Shown here one piece after another: positions 27,401 through 34,371 of a stretch of 41,759 nucleotides of DNA. The translations under genes were made by a program, and so were the position numbers. Source of the stretch: a virus; IMG/VR virus record IMGVR_UViG_3300036851_000445, positions 1-41,759 of that record; one strand, given 5' to 3'. The stretch's first letter is position 1. Each line of letters starts with the position of its first letter. Under the pieces are notes generated by a model. That model was not told the origin of the DNA and did not search any database. It saw only the letters and a list, made by a program, of their open reading frames with translations.

Positions 27401-28746
27401 GAAATCTTGCAGATTGGGCATCAATCACAGTTCGTGAATGGGTAGAATCAGATGTCACACCTGACGAGTACAATGAAATTGCTGCATTGCAGGAGAACGA
27501 CGTTTCAATTGACGAACAACTTCGCAAGTCAGGACGTGTCAATAAGAGACTGTTCAGAAAAGTAGGTACTGATTGGGTCCGTTTCCTACCAGTAATCCAG
27601 CAGTTGGATGTTGCAATTGACGGTACTCCAAACAGTGCACTTCCAACACAGTATACATTCGCTGTTGATAGTGATTTGAACTTTAATCTTGGTGGCTCAC
27701 CAACACTTGATGTTATCAGCATCTATGTTAATGGTAGATTACTGAAGACAGTGGACTATGATACAACAGTAGTTCTTACAGTTGATGAAATCAAGTATGA
27801 AGACCACCTAACATTTGTAGCAATGCCACCAACAGATCAAGAAATTATTGATGAATTTGTTGAAGCTGGAACAATGCTTCAAGATTACGAGTATACAATC
27901 ACAGATTACTATGATCAATTCGGTATTCAGAAGTTCAAGTACTATTTCTGGGTAGAAAACAAGCTCACAAAGAACAACAATAGAACATTGTCACCTGCTG
28001 AAACAGGTAATCAGTTAGTAGCCTTGCCAACACCTTATATGTTCTTCCAGAACTTAAAGCAGCCAACACGTGTTGTAGTAGATGGATACTTGTACAACAT
28101 TCCATTGCGCTTCTCACAGTCCATTATCCGCGGCTTGAGAGGTATTATCGATGCTGATCGTCGTTACATCTTACGTTACACTCGCGATTACACATTGCGT
28201 GACTCGTTAGATCACGGCAAGACAGCTCTACAGCTCAAGAATAAGCACCAAGAGTGGAAGATGATCCGTCAGAATCAAACAGGAAAGATTGATCGTTGGT
28301 TGTGGGATAGAATTACTGAGAGCATGGTTCAGTTCAAGTTGGATGATCCTACAATTCGCGTTCCGTCGTTGAATCGTGAATTGTATGATCAAACCTATGG
28401 AACAGATACGCAGTACGGACTTGGAGATGGCCAGGCATTCGCTAATGGAACACTAGCATTGGGGTGCGTCTTATTCGATCTTCAGAATCCAGAAAATGAC
28501 TTTACACCTGTCGATATTGATTTGTTCTTCGATGATAACACATTTGAAACAGCCACGGATGTTGTCAATACTATGGATTTGATCTACACATCGTTCGCTG
28601 CTGAACATGTCAATCGTATTTTCTTCTCTGTATTGCACAATGCAGCATTCTCACAGAAGGCTAAATATGCTGACATCTTTAAGACATCCATGATTGCACT
28701 TCATGGCATTCGACCATTCCAGGTCGGTGCATTATTTGATGACTAA
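18418..28746 (+). CDS. Giant 3442-residue virion protein, in the gp7 position
   Basis: A huge structural protein following gp6, where T4 has gp7 (1032 residues); a baseplate-periphery role is inferred. The GTG start is chosen because GGAG lies 11 bases upstream; the next in-frame ATG is 11 codons later. It is built of repeated modules: W-Y-D-T...L-x-x-W-D-G-T-x-W units near residues 402, 870, 920 and 1331; G-S-x-x-N-x-G-x-Y-T-V beta modules near 214, 288, 1496 and 1975; paired TG-x-x-V...Y-x-x-I-R...F-R-L-A units near 2035 and 2219; and D-G-x-x-L-x-x-x-x-D-Y units near 691, 2784 and 3100. A more helical part lies near 2407-2540 (QRKGSVNAITAF, AKVDEFWAVK). No enzyme motif was seen. Direct homology to gp7 is not shown. 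Confidence 0.7.
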   Translation: MVDNSDYNKPRMKLDRLLPEVYQSQTNHSAFENLFNRFLTKNETKNVSGYIGRGNSQAIVSRQIREPTIDRQAFQLQPIINAKVGSVDHMASWKDILNELERLGVDIERLPVWGSVQKFNWVPPIDMDKLINYQDYYWYDELQPNSRPQYITIRSRCKQAEAYANFWERLVSQYGQTIEIDDILVSATSAPTFTITSITSSTVIVENDIVGQLTSNQSFNLVGTTSNDGIITVASTPTYDPITDRSTISVVETLVPEGAGGSLQLRQYNRFVFNGDYGRLFEPGFVFYVTNSTNSEINNTFFTVTALDYDDENTVATVTVNVMLTNSTVSGDVSLQDSLTQAEADRDCQCTGTIGWDQSQWDDNPEDPIWGGIPPGDHATFIASISNPGPPSGSPIFTPPDTPMWYDTDGDVLYEWDGTEWNPIVTNFSVTLAETDGGTLWDQAGTDECGIPPYSESAQQWIDQNKWLHKTDVPNFNIAKKAQIPIIEYDWDLELNEWTFTDYTWKYRKNDTIDWATSTVAPSLLELIPFTSYTQSTATIILDESYGDQTQYFKPGKLFRSFGNLGLLEVAVSYYKKSGSPGSPYQTYIELTADPGVLPGYLYPLYTAMGDSWIEYDNHWVFVGSQDTVPVNHQPINPFLEVTSAYTVVGDYQYATGPYTQENVVLVDAVVDEYTLDASLRNRALIGSDDVRVYIDGIRQYGTYNELTEVDLGIGADETHVAGIGFLSGYSPNAAGQVVRIELGEASILDIGYSQIPVRTTESDTAFAAAVIAGTEPLTVSLIKYRKVEQIKTATNQYPLFDIYNADGTSAYRANPIFAFETSPTATVHPAVGLRLVLTTSPLLDFGFEQFLIDVDNGTLFAYRDYSSQNQDFWFDTKSQTLKVWDGTTWADQFYVEDYYATPHVGDTQPDEVFRAIEGFLWYDTVNEVLKSSGGPGSPTTWNIVTDVIAQSSDNTLRTIWRPGTNDERYVPKKVDWLARSEAEYDSQRDLFITERAEELEGLGQTPTEATAQATTEWYLRQKNDLSPTGVWIGDWEIPDPLYFNNLHENRKVVTYRELITHFTTIIDAQPKVPAYVGPNTSSFHLLSMDSINYGLGGRIKEFNDGFDTFLSSIFVDTVTPRTLIEFAHDQYEGAINNLIESYRRQLISLMSNTSTDSLIDFSNFASDTIINSYEENDNGAFVYGDSTTFTDNEGSNDIGIRNWIATLPYFKLVHKTRPTRLLDSVLNIDALVHHDSHLNSYQFTDPIIETLSRNITRIPDDRGNVPDTFGRVSSVQPPNNYTQFESVYLSTITNRAGVYWYQVPSVGDRVLYRMAVVSAGTIVPPSTVPDGTLWVDTRPGLGTLRIKATDISLNVTWDPVPGLTPGDERLHNGSNPNDITTATYAAYQPVQINTVLNDIIFNVETMLFDNAPDYDIPPYDLEALPSIDANLYDTYLEEAFLDYVSQQEISSPFKNVDYVFDDAFTWNYKYSTIGLGHEILDTDVESASFTIDGNYLATFNVADLPFYIKNGGLNDGTWTTLSTLPTAVYDSIADRTTVYTQDRTVVTSSIGTIYLGTLASDVNTGAESGGDWRDLYQKVYNTPYPHLEPWKLQGYESEPEWWTAEFAVLTDADIVTWGNRRWKYDFDSQIGMWEYIRTGTIPPGYNYPSGVTSITGDPTIDRNVHGIQIADLPAYNYFSVNITNGVVSADGGLTNFSPDDVFPPFWDYLTYFGGAPAFPDTLVRSLFSSYNGEIVTPSADYAFGDAGPIEWQWRTSSQFLYDQMTIGFRMDPVRYVAHTFGKDFIIVDDLQIDDDTDNTFSHTRTNFHGEIVDDRLYQVNGTNQWYVNYTRYTGFDTNYSNFRTLWTQWYAPLTYQFSAFIDTQSLSLGHRVVPVSNFDWQVTAKSSPGVTDHWYDAFRVSVVGMPPAVVRYNNESQWIFEVNTNLPIARTINYYDVRNYPFRVDLTNNICSLYTYDVVDLDFLGGTISVDNDQSALFKTGSSFEITDSIGNNGTYTVNTSVYDSGSNTTIITIEEEFEDGVVQGIIKLDYRDLPWQTGDLVFMTSDETMASPLLYDTEYFIIRLNEREFRLAETSLDATANIPIELTTIGRQQQFVGQVHSTFKALNGAATNVDWKHYVPDTTNVLTFTTPAEIVGVQQIINIIDGYQKYQSEQGWVLTSTASALDPNATEAPTGWQMEIENFINYIFSFRKNRNRPASNVYEISVDTSTDIFTFIGHNADFMTGAKVTLNSDTGVLPDPLVKNLRYYVIRDSLTTFRLAASPQDARAGTAIDIELSSGYGTLYISAAATLRDPVAVYELNAFRTGIAFRPERGIVSNVFTGPSEDVRSSQLIFDQNGEPIPRSNARIFREDKQTQISVPATQGIHLGGLHLYTDTYEHVLIFNNYTTGDALIYDPFVGLNVTKFELEFQRQIGFTQRPNVGGYYYQTYYNQNPELKRNIESSVEELRNLYDTYTAIESDPMIVQSRKTLGYEGLKTYLNDLNINPKSQFIFWRGMIQRKGSVNAITAFINSRRFIDAKVDEFWAVKIADFGSAAEKEYPELYLTTSDARSNDLRLDFITEDDLCLPGYAMNTYDQMPCGYAYPEDGEPILIGSDGFIPILVTDESRWYNQPDQMAILKDNGETMYFTLKTVGYVQIDFFDIDSGLVGVGSPQLDGTAYVEALSNKTSSPSTYVGNLIAPYSTPADGQGIIVRDFDGFLTISTFWTWDASNDIWVNGGYWDDFTNRTTPSLRHGFKSDAVEILLNWYTPGFNVRFYNGSPAGIPFSPGNQITLPSGYIPFASSIKLFKDGRLLESGIDYSETVSTGLLSNDVFFPVALDGSEEIQVEYTTSKLVEGLHYQNVNSDVVQFLYPELVTAIAPDSGSPSFNSNFRIWGLVQDDNSQNPAKIIDVIAQTVLTPVQMWDPARGMNYYNSMHNVDLENDRDPALYTNTPLGDTQYAAIEPGVGFNRTSPSEWNIQQVGTTWLDTAVIDYFRYYDLNAVPDLETRFVGWGNLADWASITVREWVESDVTPDEYNEIAALQENDVSIDEQLRKSGRVNKRLFRKVGTDWVRFLPVIQQLDVAIDGTPNSALPTQYTFAVDSDLNFNLGGSPTLDVISIYVNGRLLKTVDYDTTVVLTVDEIKYEDHLTFVAMPPTDQEIIDEFVEAGTMLQDYEYTITDYYDQFGIQKFKYYFWVENKLTKNNNRTLSPAETGNQLVALPTPYMFFQNLKQPTRVVVDGYLYNIPLRFSQSIIRGLRGIIDADRRYILRYTRDYTLRDSLDHGKTALQLKNKHQEWKMIRQNQTGKIDRWLWDRITESMVQFKLDDPTIRVPSLNRELYDQTYGTDTQYGLGDGQAFANGTLALGCVLFDLQNPENDFTPVDIDLFFDDNTFETATDVVNTMDLIYTSFAAEHVNRIFFSVLHNAAFSQKAKYADIFKTSMIALHGIRPFQVGALFDD

Positions 28747-28757
28747 AGGGTAAAATA

Positions 28758-29084
28758 ATGGCATCAAATTTCATTAAAACACTAGATCCAGTTCAAGGCT
28801 TGATCGACTACGTACAAGATATTAAACCATACCACACGAAGGTAATGGAAGTACTGATTGAGTACGTGTACGACGATGCAGCCCGCGTTTCGATGCCGGA
28901 TACCCTTGATATGGTCATTGATCTTACATTCACAGATGTCATGAATGTGACCATGATTGAAGCGTTTGATCAAACGCTTATCACAGATTTGCCGCTGATT
29001 GGCGGATTTGATGTTGGTGGCTTTGATATGGGTGGAATGGATGCAGACGCAGATACTTACCTTCAATTGTACCATAGCGGATAA
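28758..29084 (+). CDS. Small protein after the giant gene, function unknown
   Basis: A 108-residue protein, probably a minor virion part. The N-terminal half is helical and reads DPVQGLIDYVQDIKPYHTK then VMEVLIEYVYDD. The C-terminal end is rich in Gly, Met and Asp (GGFDVGGFDMGGMDADAD). It begins 11 bases after the giant gene, with AAGGGTAAA as ribosome site, so the two are co-expressed. It does not match a family I can name. Confidence 0.65.
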   Translation: MASNFIKTLDPVQGLIDYVQDIKPYHTKVMEVLIEYVYDDAARVSMPDTLDMVIDLTFTDVMNVTMIEAFDQTLITDLPLIGGFDVGGFDMGGMDADADTYLQLYHSG

Positions 29085-29087
29085 ATA
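29080..29087 (+). promoter_or_regulatory. Late promoter GATAAATA overlapping the upstream stop codon
   Basis: One mismatch to TATAAATA; the box includes the TAA stop of the preceding gene. It lies 29 bases before the ATG at 29117. Confidence 0.75.
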
Positions 29088-29116
29088 GACCCGTAATAAC
29101 ACAGGACAGGATTGCA

Positions 29117-30142
29117 ATGGCAAAACTAAATTTCAGAGAAGGAATCGTACGTTACCCTACAGTAAGTCAGGGCGGTCCGTTCGTTGTCGTTTCAGGCAAT
29201 CGTGTTGATATCTCATCAGCTGTTTTAAATGTACCTGTACAAGCAACAATCGCTTATCTGAATCAGAACTACTTGATTCAAAATACGAATCCAAGCTCAA
29301 CAGCTTGGGGTTCAGGCAATGGTGTCGGGCCTAACAACAATGCCCCATTCACAACTGTAGGATCATACTACTTGTATTGGGATGTGGATTTCGTCACAGG
29401 CGAGATCGCTTACGATTATACAACAGTTGCTCCTGTATTTGGCCCAACTGCACCTTCAAGTCCAGTCGCTGATCAACATTGGTTTGATACGGCTAACTTC
29501 ATCATGAAAGTTCGTGTTGGTTCCTCGTGGATTGACACACTTCGTGTGTTCGCTGCTACGTATACTGGTGGTGGCTCAGGTGGACTATCAGCTTACGCAC
29601 TTGGTTCACAAGTCAGTATTACAAATGTGACTGCATATGCAGGTTATATTTTGTTTGACGATGAACAAAAGCCTCTTCGTCGCTATCGTGGTGACCGTAA
29701 AGTGGTATTCATTCATACGGAAACCCCGTTGTCCACAACATATGAGACGAGTGGTGGTATTGCCAGCTTCCGTCTTGACGCAGTATTATTCTCAGCTAGC
29801 GCTGTAGAATCAATTGCTGCTTATCAGCCAGTGGCCTTCCAGAACCCAGGCAAGCTTGTACTAGCACGTAACACAACACCAACGCTGCCAGCTATTGGTA
29901 TCGCTGCTGAAGACATGACATCAGGGCAATACAAGTCATACATTCCGACCGGATTTGTCCAAAACATATCTTGGGATTGGGACGTATTCGATACACAGCC
30001 ACCAAACACACCATTGTTTGTAAGTGCTGATGGTGAGCTAACAACTACTGTGCCTCAAACAGGTTCAGTTCAGCAGATTGGGTACATCGTTGATGCAGTA
30101 ACGATCTACGTCCAACCACAACAAGTAATTACATACGGATAA
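29117..30142 (+). CDS. Tail or fibre structural protein
   Basis: A 341-residue beta-rich protein. Residues about 105-145 hold the module PVADQHWFDTANFIMKV then GSSWIDTLRVF, shared with the giant protein and others here. A Gly-rich stretch (TGGGSGGL) separates it from a C-terminal part with hydrophobic beta strands (FQNPGKLVLARNTTPTLPAIGIAAEDM), a pattern often seen in phage fibre or decoration proteins. The position in the late block supports a virion role. It has its own late promoter. Confidence 0.6.
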   Translation: MAKLNFREGIVRYPTVSQGGPFVVVSGNRVDISSAVLNVPVQATIAYLNQNYLIQNTNPSSTAWGSGNGVGPNNNAPFTTVGSYYLYWDVDFVTGEIAYDYTTVAPVFGPTAPSSPVADQHWFDTANFIMKVRVGSSWIDTLRVFAATYTGGGSGGLSAYALGSQVSITNVTAYAGYILFDDEQKPLRRYRGDRKVVFIHTETPLSTTYETSGGIASFRLDAVLFSASAVESIAAYQPVAFQNPGKLVLARNTTPTLPAIGIAAEDMTSGQYKSYIPTGFVQNISWDWDVFDTQPPNTPLFVSADGELTTTVPQTGSVQQIGYIVDAVTIYVQPQQVITYG

Positions 30143-30145
30143 TCC

Positions 30146-30442
30146 ATGACAAATTTAGTTCCAATTCAATTAGACAGAGATACTGGACGTTTGTATGCAC
30201 GAGCCGTAACAGGCAGTGGAGCATCGTCTGTCACAGGTTATCAGTTTACTCAAGCTTCTGCCATCTCAACCTGGAACATTGCACATAATCTTGGATCAGA
30301 AACTGTAATCACGCAAATATACGACAACACTAACACACTAATCATTCCAGATTCAGTAGTCATTGTTGACGAAGATAATATCACTGTCACATTTGGTGCA
30401 GCTCAAGCAGGCATTGCCATCTTAATGGCGTTTGTATCATAA
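30146..30442 (+). CDS. Small fibre-tip-like protein
   Basis: A 98-residue protein. The C-terminal 55 residues, WNIAHNLGSETVITQIYD then VVIVDEDNITVTFGAAQAGIAILM, follow a common phage tail-fibre domain pattern (W-x-I-x-H-N-L-G ... V-x-F-x-x-x-x-x-G). It could be a fibre tip or a short adhesin. It lies three bases after the previous gene and is likely co-translated. Confidence 0.6.
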   Translation: MTNLVPIQLDRDTGRLYARAVTGSGASSVTGYQFTQASAISTWNIAHNLGSETVITQIYDNTNTLIIPDSVVIVDEDNITVTFGAAQAGIAILMAFVS

Positions 30443-30451
30443 GGATAGATC

Positions 30452-30688
30452 ATGGGAACATTGTATAAAACATCGGACATTTACTTAGCAGCTTGCCTTC
30501 GTCTTAATAATATCAACTTACTTTCGATTGAAGTAAGTGGTAGCAAGGGAACATTCGTATTTGAAGATGTCGATAAGACATTACTTCAGAATTACGATCT
30601 TGGAAAGATGCTGGTTGAGCCTGTCGCATTCAACAATGCCGTTAAGCAGCTAACAACATCAGTAAGGAGAATGATTTCACCAAGATAA
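30452..30688 (+). CDS. DUF5659-like small protein
   Basis: A 78-residue protein. The pattern YKTSDIYLAACLRLNNINLL, then GTFVFEDVDKTLLQNY, fits the small DUF5659 family: K-T-S-D start, a helix, and a F-x-F-x-D strand. The function of that family is unknown to me. Similar small proteins are found among phage structural and lysis genes. AAGGATAG precedes the ATG. Confidence 0.55.
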   Translation: MGTLYKTSDIYLAACLRLNNINLLSIEVSGSKGTFVFEDVDKTLLQNYDLGKMLVEPVAFNNAVKQLTTSVRRMISPR

Positions 30689-30711
30689 TGGTGTGATCAT
30701 AGGAGCGTATA

Positions 30712-31965
30712 ATGAAAGTCAATGGTAATTTAACATTTGCAACGTTGGGTTCAGGTGAACTGCGTAATGCAATCATTGAGCGTTTGCCTACAGCTCCTAC
30801 AGCATTTGCTGGACGCATTTATTACAACACCTCTGACAATTTGTACTACTACAATAATGGTACAGATTGGGCAGCATTTGAAGCCGGCACACCAACACCT
30901 GCATACGGTACGGTTACGGGTGATTCAGGAACGGCGCCAGCAGCTTCAAGCGGCGCAACAATTCTTATTGTCGGTGGACAGGGTCTATCCACAGTTGCAT
31001 CAACAGGTCCAAACACATTAACAGTCAACCTTAGCTTAGACACTAATCTAACAGCTGCTACGGTTGTTACCGGTGACTTCTTAGCTTTTGCTGACGTTAG
31101 TGCTTCCAGTGCAGCAAGAAAGACTACAGTTCTTAACTTCCTAAACGATCTTGATATTCCAAATGGAATCTCATCAAATGGTCTAGTAACAAGAACAGCG
31201 GCTGACACATATGCAGCGCGTATTATCACAGGTATTACAAACAGAATCACCGTATCAAACGGTGACGGTGTTGCTGGTGCCCCAAACATCGATATCGCGG
31301 CAGGATATGCAGGCCAAACTTCTATCACAACTCTTGGTACAGTTACAACAGGTGTGTGGAACGGTACAACTCTTGCTATTGCAAACGGTGGTACTGGACA
31401 GACCTCAGCAAATGCGGCATTAAACGCATTGCTTCCAACACAAACAGGCAATAGTGGTGAGTTCTTAACAACAAATGGAACAAACACATCATGGGCAGCA
31501 TTATCACTTGATAGTCTTAGTGATGTAACAATCACAAGTCCAGCTGATGGAGATGTATTGACATATCAAGCTGGATCACCAACAGGTTGGATCGCTGCAC
31601 CAGCATCCGGTGGTAGTGCTTGGAATTATGATATCGCAGGTAGCACATTTACAACTCCAAGTGATGGTGATATCATTCTGAAGTTCATTGCTGTACGTGA
31701 ATATCGTCTTCCAGAGGATCTACTAGATTCACAATTCTATTTTGGTACGCCTCCAACTTCAGCCGGTGTGTTAACAGTCACACTTCTCGAAGGAGGATCA
31801 CCAACCACACTTGGTACTATCGCTGTAGATAATGCAGGCGTCGCTACCCCAACACTATCAGAAGTGACAATTAATGAAGGTGATATCATCACCGTTGAAG
31901 TAACCACAGCTGATGGTATGGATGATATTATTCTTACCCTTTTGACGTTACCACCAAGTTTGTAA
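30712..31965 (+). CDS. Tail fibre protein
   Basis: A 417-residue fibre-like protein. The N-terminal part has a module GRIYYNTSDNLYYYNNGTDW. Residues about 215-265 hold the classical fibre motif TTGVWNGTTLAIANGGTGQT, then GEFLTTNGTNTSW. The C-terminal end is a beta-rich domain of about 100 residues that could bind a receptor or cap the trimer. The low charge and high Thr/Ser/Gly content fit a beta-structured trimeric fibre. AGGAGCG lies five bases before the ATG. Confidence 0.7.
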   Translation: MKVNGNLTFATLGSGELRNAIIERLPTAPTAFAGRIYYNTSDNLYYYNNGTDWAAFEAGTPTPAYGTVTGDSGTAPAASSGATILIVGGQGLSTVASTGPNTLTVNLSLDTNLTAATVVTGDFLAFADVSASSAARKTTVLNFLNDLDIPNGISSNGLVTRTAADTYAARIITGITNRITVSNGDGVAGAPNIDIAAGYAGQTSITTLGTVTTGVWNGTTLAIANGGTGQTSANAALNALLPTQTGNSGEFLTTNGTNTSWAALSLDSLSDVTITSPADGDVLTYQAGSPTGWIAAPASGGSAWNYDIAGSTFTTPSDGDIILKFIAVREYRLPEDLLDSQFYFGTPPTSAGVLTVTLLEGGSPTTLGTIAVDNAGVATPTLSEVTINEGDIITVEVTTADGMDDIILTLLTLPPSL

Positions 31966-31977
31966 GTTTGACTATAG

Positions 31978-31985
31978 CATAAATA
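31978..31985 (+). promoter_or_regulatory. Late promoter CATAAATA
   Basis: One mismatch to TATAAATA, in the 40-base gap after the tail fibre gene. The next gene follows with CTGGAG as ribosome site. Confidence 0.7.
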
Positions 31986-32005
31986 CAGGATAACTGGAGT
32001 TTTCA

Positions 32006-33232
32006 ATGGCACGACGCAAGAAAAAAGGAATGCACGACGAATTAGGTGTGACCATGAAGGGTCATGTAAAGATCGTCGATGATCTTGGCAATGTATTGCT
32101 CGACAAGTACAATGCAATCCATCCTCAAAACATGGCAAGAGTCATTGCTCGCGCGCTTTCAAACGAGTCCAACTTCAACATTTGGCGCATTGCTTTCGGC
32201 AACGGTGGAACAACTACAGACGCTGCATTCACGATCACATACAAAACACCAAACGATGGTCAACCACCTGACACACGTACATGGGATTCACGATTGTATC
32301 ATGAGACCTATAGTGAAATTATCGACGAGGGCCAGGTAGTTCTTAACCCTCTTTTGGGAACAGATCCAGGTTCAGCTGACGCAAATACAGGCACTCGTCC
32401 AGGCGGCGGTGCTGTACCGGCTGACGATCCTCCTTCAACTCCTCACGTTTCAGGACCAGGTGTTCGAAGCGTAGAGTTGGGTTTGACATCACAAATTATT
32501 GTAACATGCGTTCTCAACCCAGAAGAACCAACTGGTCAAACAGAGACAGATACGATTTCTGCAACAGAAGCATCGTTCGCATTTGATGAACTCGGCTTAT
32601 ACACACCAGGTGCTCCTGCAGCTGACTCAACCGGATATCAGGATGTGGATGTTGGCAATCGTTTCTCAACAGATGACACAGGCTTGGTTGCTGGTCAGCA
32701 GTATAGTTTTAAAATTAACGTCGACGCTGGTGGTGTTATTGACATTAGCTTTACAGTTCCACTTGCTGGTGGATCTGGTACAAGCGGTGAAGTCCTTTAC
32801 GGTGATCTTTGCCAAGCAATCAATACAGGTGACGTAGATTGGAATCCAGCTTGGGGTAGCTTAAATCCTCTTCCAGGTGGTGCAACAGTTGCAATCACTG
32901 ATGATACAACGAGCTTCTCGTCTATCACAGGTGCTCAGACATACGGATTCTTACGTTTCACTAGCCCAACTGTTGGTTCGTCTTCATCGATGGCTGTAAC
33001 CGCTGGTTCAATTGGTTCGAATTTGTTCACATCGCTTAATCCTCCAACGGGGGGAACGATTAAGACAGCCGTTGCGGGTCAGGACGCTGGTGTTCAAAAT
33101 GCTCCAACAACTCCAGGCATTGAAAGAGAGCGTCTTTTGTCACATCTTATCTTCAATCCTGTTGTAAAAGCAGCAAACAGAACACTGACAGTTACGTACA
33201 CAATCACCGTATCTCTAGCTCGTTCGTTCTAA
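32006..33232 (+). CDS. Virion structural protein, function unknown
   Basis: A 408-residue protein. It starts with a basic tip (MARRKKKGMHDE) and a short domain reading HVKIVDDLGNVLLDKYNAIHPQNMARVIARAL, similar in style to N-terminal parts of phage fibre or collar proteins. Gly/Pro-rich linkers and beta modules follow. The C-terminal 60 residues (LLSHLIFNPVVKAANRTLTVTYTITVSLARSF) end in a hydrophobic beta strand. Promoter and position place it with the late structural genes. Confidence 0.6.
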   Translation: MARRKKKGMHDELGVTMKGHVKIVDDLGNVLLDKYNAIHPQNMARVIARALSNESNFNIWRIAFGNGGTTTDAAFTITYKTPNDGQPPDTRTWDSRLYHETYSEIIDEGQVVLNPLLGTDPGSADANTGTRPGGGAVPADDPPSTPHVSGPGVRSVELGLTSQIIVTCVLNPEEPTGQTETDTISATEASFAFDELGLYTPGAPAADSTGYQDVDVGNRFSTDDTGLVAGQQYSFKINVDAGGVIDISFTVPLAGGSGTSGEVLYGDLCQAINTGDVDWNPAWGSLNPLPGGATVAITDDTTSFSSITGAQTYGFLRFTSPTVGSSSSMAVTAGSIGSNLFTSLNPPTGGTIKTAVAGQDAGVQNAPTTPGIERERLLSHLIFNPVVKAANRTLTVTYTITVSLARSF

Positions 33233-33256
33233 TTAGGAACTTTTAAGTTACAGTAC

Positions 33257-33264
33257 TATAAATA
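33257..33264 (+). promoter_or_regulatory. Late promoter TATAAATA for the papain-fold gene
   Basis: A perfect match to the T4 late box, 29 bases before the ATG at 33293, followed by GGAG as ribosome site. Confidence 0.85.
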
Positions 33265-33292
33265 TTTTCATTCCTGTTCATGGAGAAAATAC

Positions 33293-33817
33293 ATGCAAGT
33301 GCTGCCATACACGTCCGCTGTTTCTAAAATCAAAGATGGCGATATTGTCTTTATGCGTAATAGAGGCAAAATCTCCCGCATCGTGCAATTTCTTACACGA
33401 TCAAATTACTCTCATGTAGGAATAGCGTTTTGGGCGCGCATAGGTGACAACTATAGAGTCATGATTATTGAATCTCAGCGTGGTACTAAGCGCCGAATTC
33501 AGAATCTAAGTGTGTATGCTGACAACGATCTTGACATCGTACCTGCCCCAACTGAGTTTATAATGTACGAAGAGCAAGCTTTTAGCGAACTCGGAATCAA
33601 GAAATACAATTCAATCGAAGCAATCTATATTGGTATTCGTGAATTTATCTTTAAGAAAATAGGATGGCGTTTACCTCACGCCAAGTTCAGTGGTGAGATC
33701 TGTTCTGAATTTATCGCTCGTCTCCTAGATCTGAAAGACACTACAGTTAGCCCACAAGGTTTGTACGAGCAGCTTCTAGATCTTGGACATGATGTAGCAA
33801 TCCAAGTCCGCAAATAA
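33293..33817 (+). CDS. Permuted papain-fold hydrolase (YiiX/NlpC-P60-like)
   Basis: A 174-residue predicted cysteine hydrolase. The order of motifs is that of the circularly permuted NlpC/P60 clan: DGDIVFMR (15-22), NYSHVGIAF with His41, IIES with Glu60, and ICSEF with Cys137. Members cut amide or ester bonds in peptidoglycan peptides or in lipids. No signal peptide or membrane segment is seen. It is the last plus-strand gene before a strong terminator and has its own perfect late promoter, so it is made late. Roles in lysis or as a virion-carried enzyme are both possible. Confidence 0.7.
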   Translation: MQVLPYTSAVSKIKDGDIVFMRNRGKISRIVQFLTRSNYSHVGIAFWARIGDNYRVMIIESQRGTKRRIQNLSVYADNDLDIVPAPTEFIMYEEQAFSELGIKKYNSIEAIYIGIREFIFKKIGWRLPHAKFSGEICSEFIARLLDLKDTTVSPQGLYEQLLDLGHDVAIQVRK

Positions 33818-33842
33818 AAAAGCCCTCTTTCGAGGGCTTTTT
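33817..33842. terminator. Strong bidirectional terminator
   Basis: An 11-base stem AAAAAGCCCTC/GAGGGCTTTTT with loop TTTC. It gives a T-run on both strands, between the convergent genes ending at 33817 and 33870. Confidence 0.9.
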
Positions 33843-33869
33843 ATTATCACTCACCTACTTGGAAGTAGA

Positions 33870-34292
33870 TTACTTTGGATTTGTCTTCTGCTGCTCAGCA
33901 AGCTGTGCTGATGCAATATTGGCCTGCAGTTCAAGTGCGTTCTTGATATCAACGCGACCGACACCGATCTGGCCCTGACGTGGATTCATGACAACACCTT
34001 CTGGTGTAATTACCTTCACCAACTGGTGGAAGTATGTCAATGCATTCATGCCATTGTTCAAAGTTGTTGAATTCATCAAATCCCAAAGTGGAAACGTCTT
34101 AGCATGACGACTTGCCAACATCTTTGCGAGACGTGTCTTGTCGATCTTGTCAAGAGATGAGATGTCAACATAATAAATGTTGCCAAAGTCATCGCGTTTC
34201 ATAACGGCGCATTCAACGATAACACCATTACCTTTCAAATCAATCCATTCCACATGCTGGTGATGTGGGCTCTTACGTGTAAAAACTGGCAT
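33870..34292 (-). CDS. Unknown protein, 140 residues
   Basis: I do not recognise this protein. It begins with a beta-rich region (VEWIDLKGNGVIVECAVMKRDDFGNIYYVDI), continues into helices, and ends in a Gln/Ala/Lys-rich stretch that may be a coiled coil. There is no membrane segment. A ribosome site AAGGAG and a late-promoter-like box (TCTAAATA) precede it, and it lies downstream of the PAAR-M15 gene on the same strand, so a late virion or lysis role is likely by context. Confidence 0.65.
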   Translation of the reverse strand: MPVFTRKSPHHQHVEWIDLKGNGVIVECAVMKRDDFGNIYYVDISSLDKIDKTRLAKMLASRHAKTFPLWDLMNSTTLNNGMNALTYFHQLVKVITPEGVVMNPRQGQIGVGRVDIKNALELQANIASAQLAEQQKTNPK

Positions 34293-34337
34293 ACTATTTT
34301 CTCCTTAAACCAAGTTGTGAGTAACGTTTGGTGAAAA

Positions 34338-34345
34338 TATTTAGA
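34338..34345 (-). promoter_or_regulatory. Possible late promoter TCTAAATA
   Basis: One mismatch to TATAAATA on the minus strand, about 45 bases before the ATG at 34292. The mismatch falls at the second base, which is usually well kept. Confidence 0.45.
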
Positions 34346-34371
34346 TGGAAAAAATGGAGGGATACCAATCG

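Noticed and set aside
30849-31535. A 228-codon open frame on the minus strand inside the tail fibre gene
   Set aside because: It lies wholly opposite a well-supported fibre gene, and its composition follows from the Thr/Ala/Gly-rich coding strand. No ribosome site or family motif was seen.
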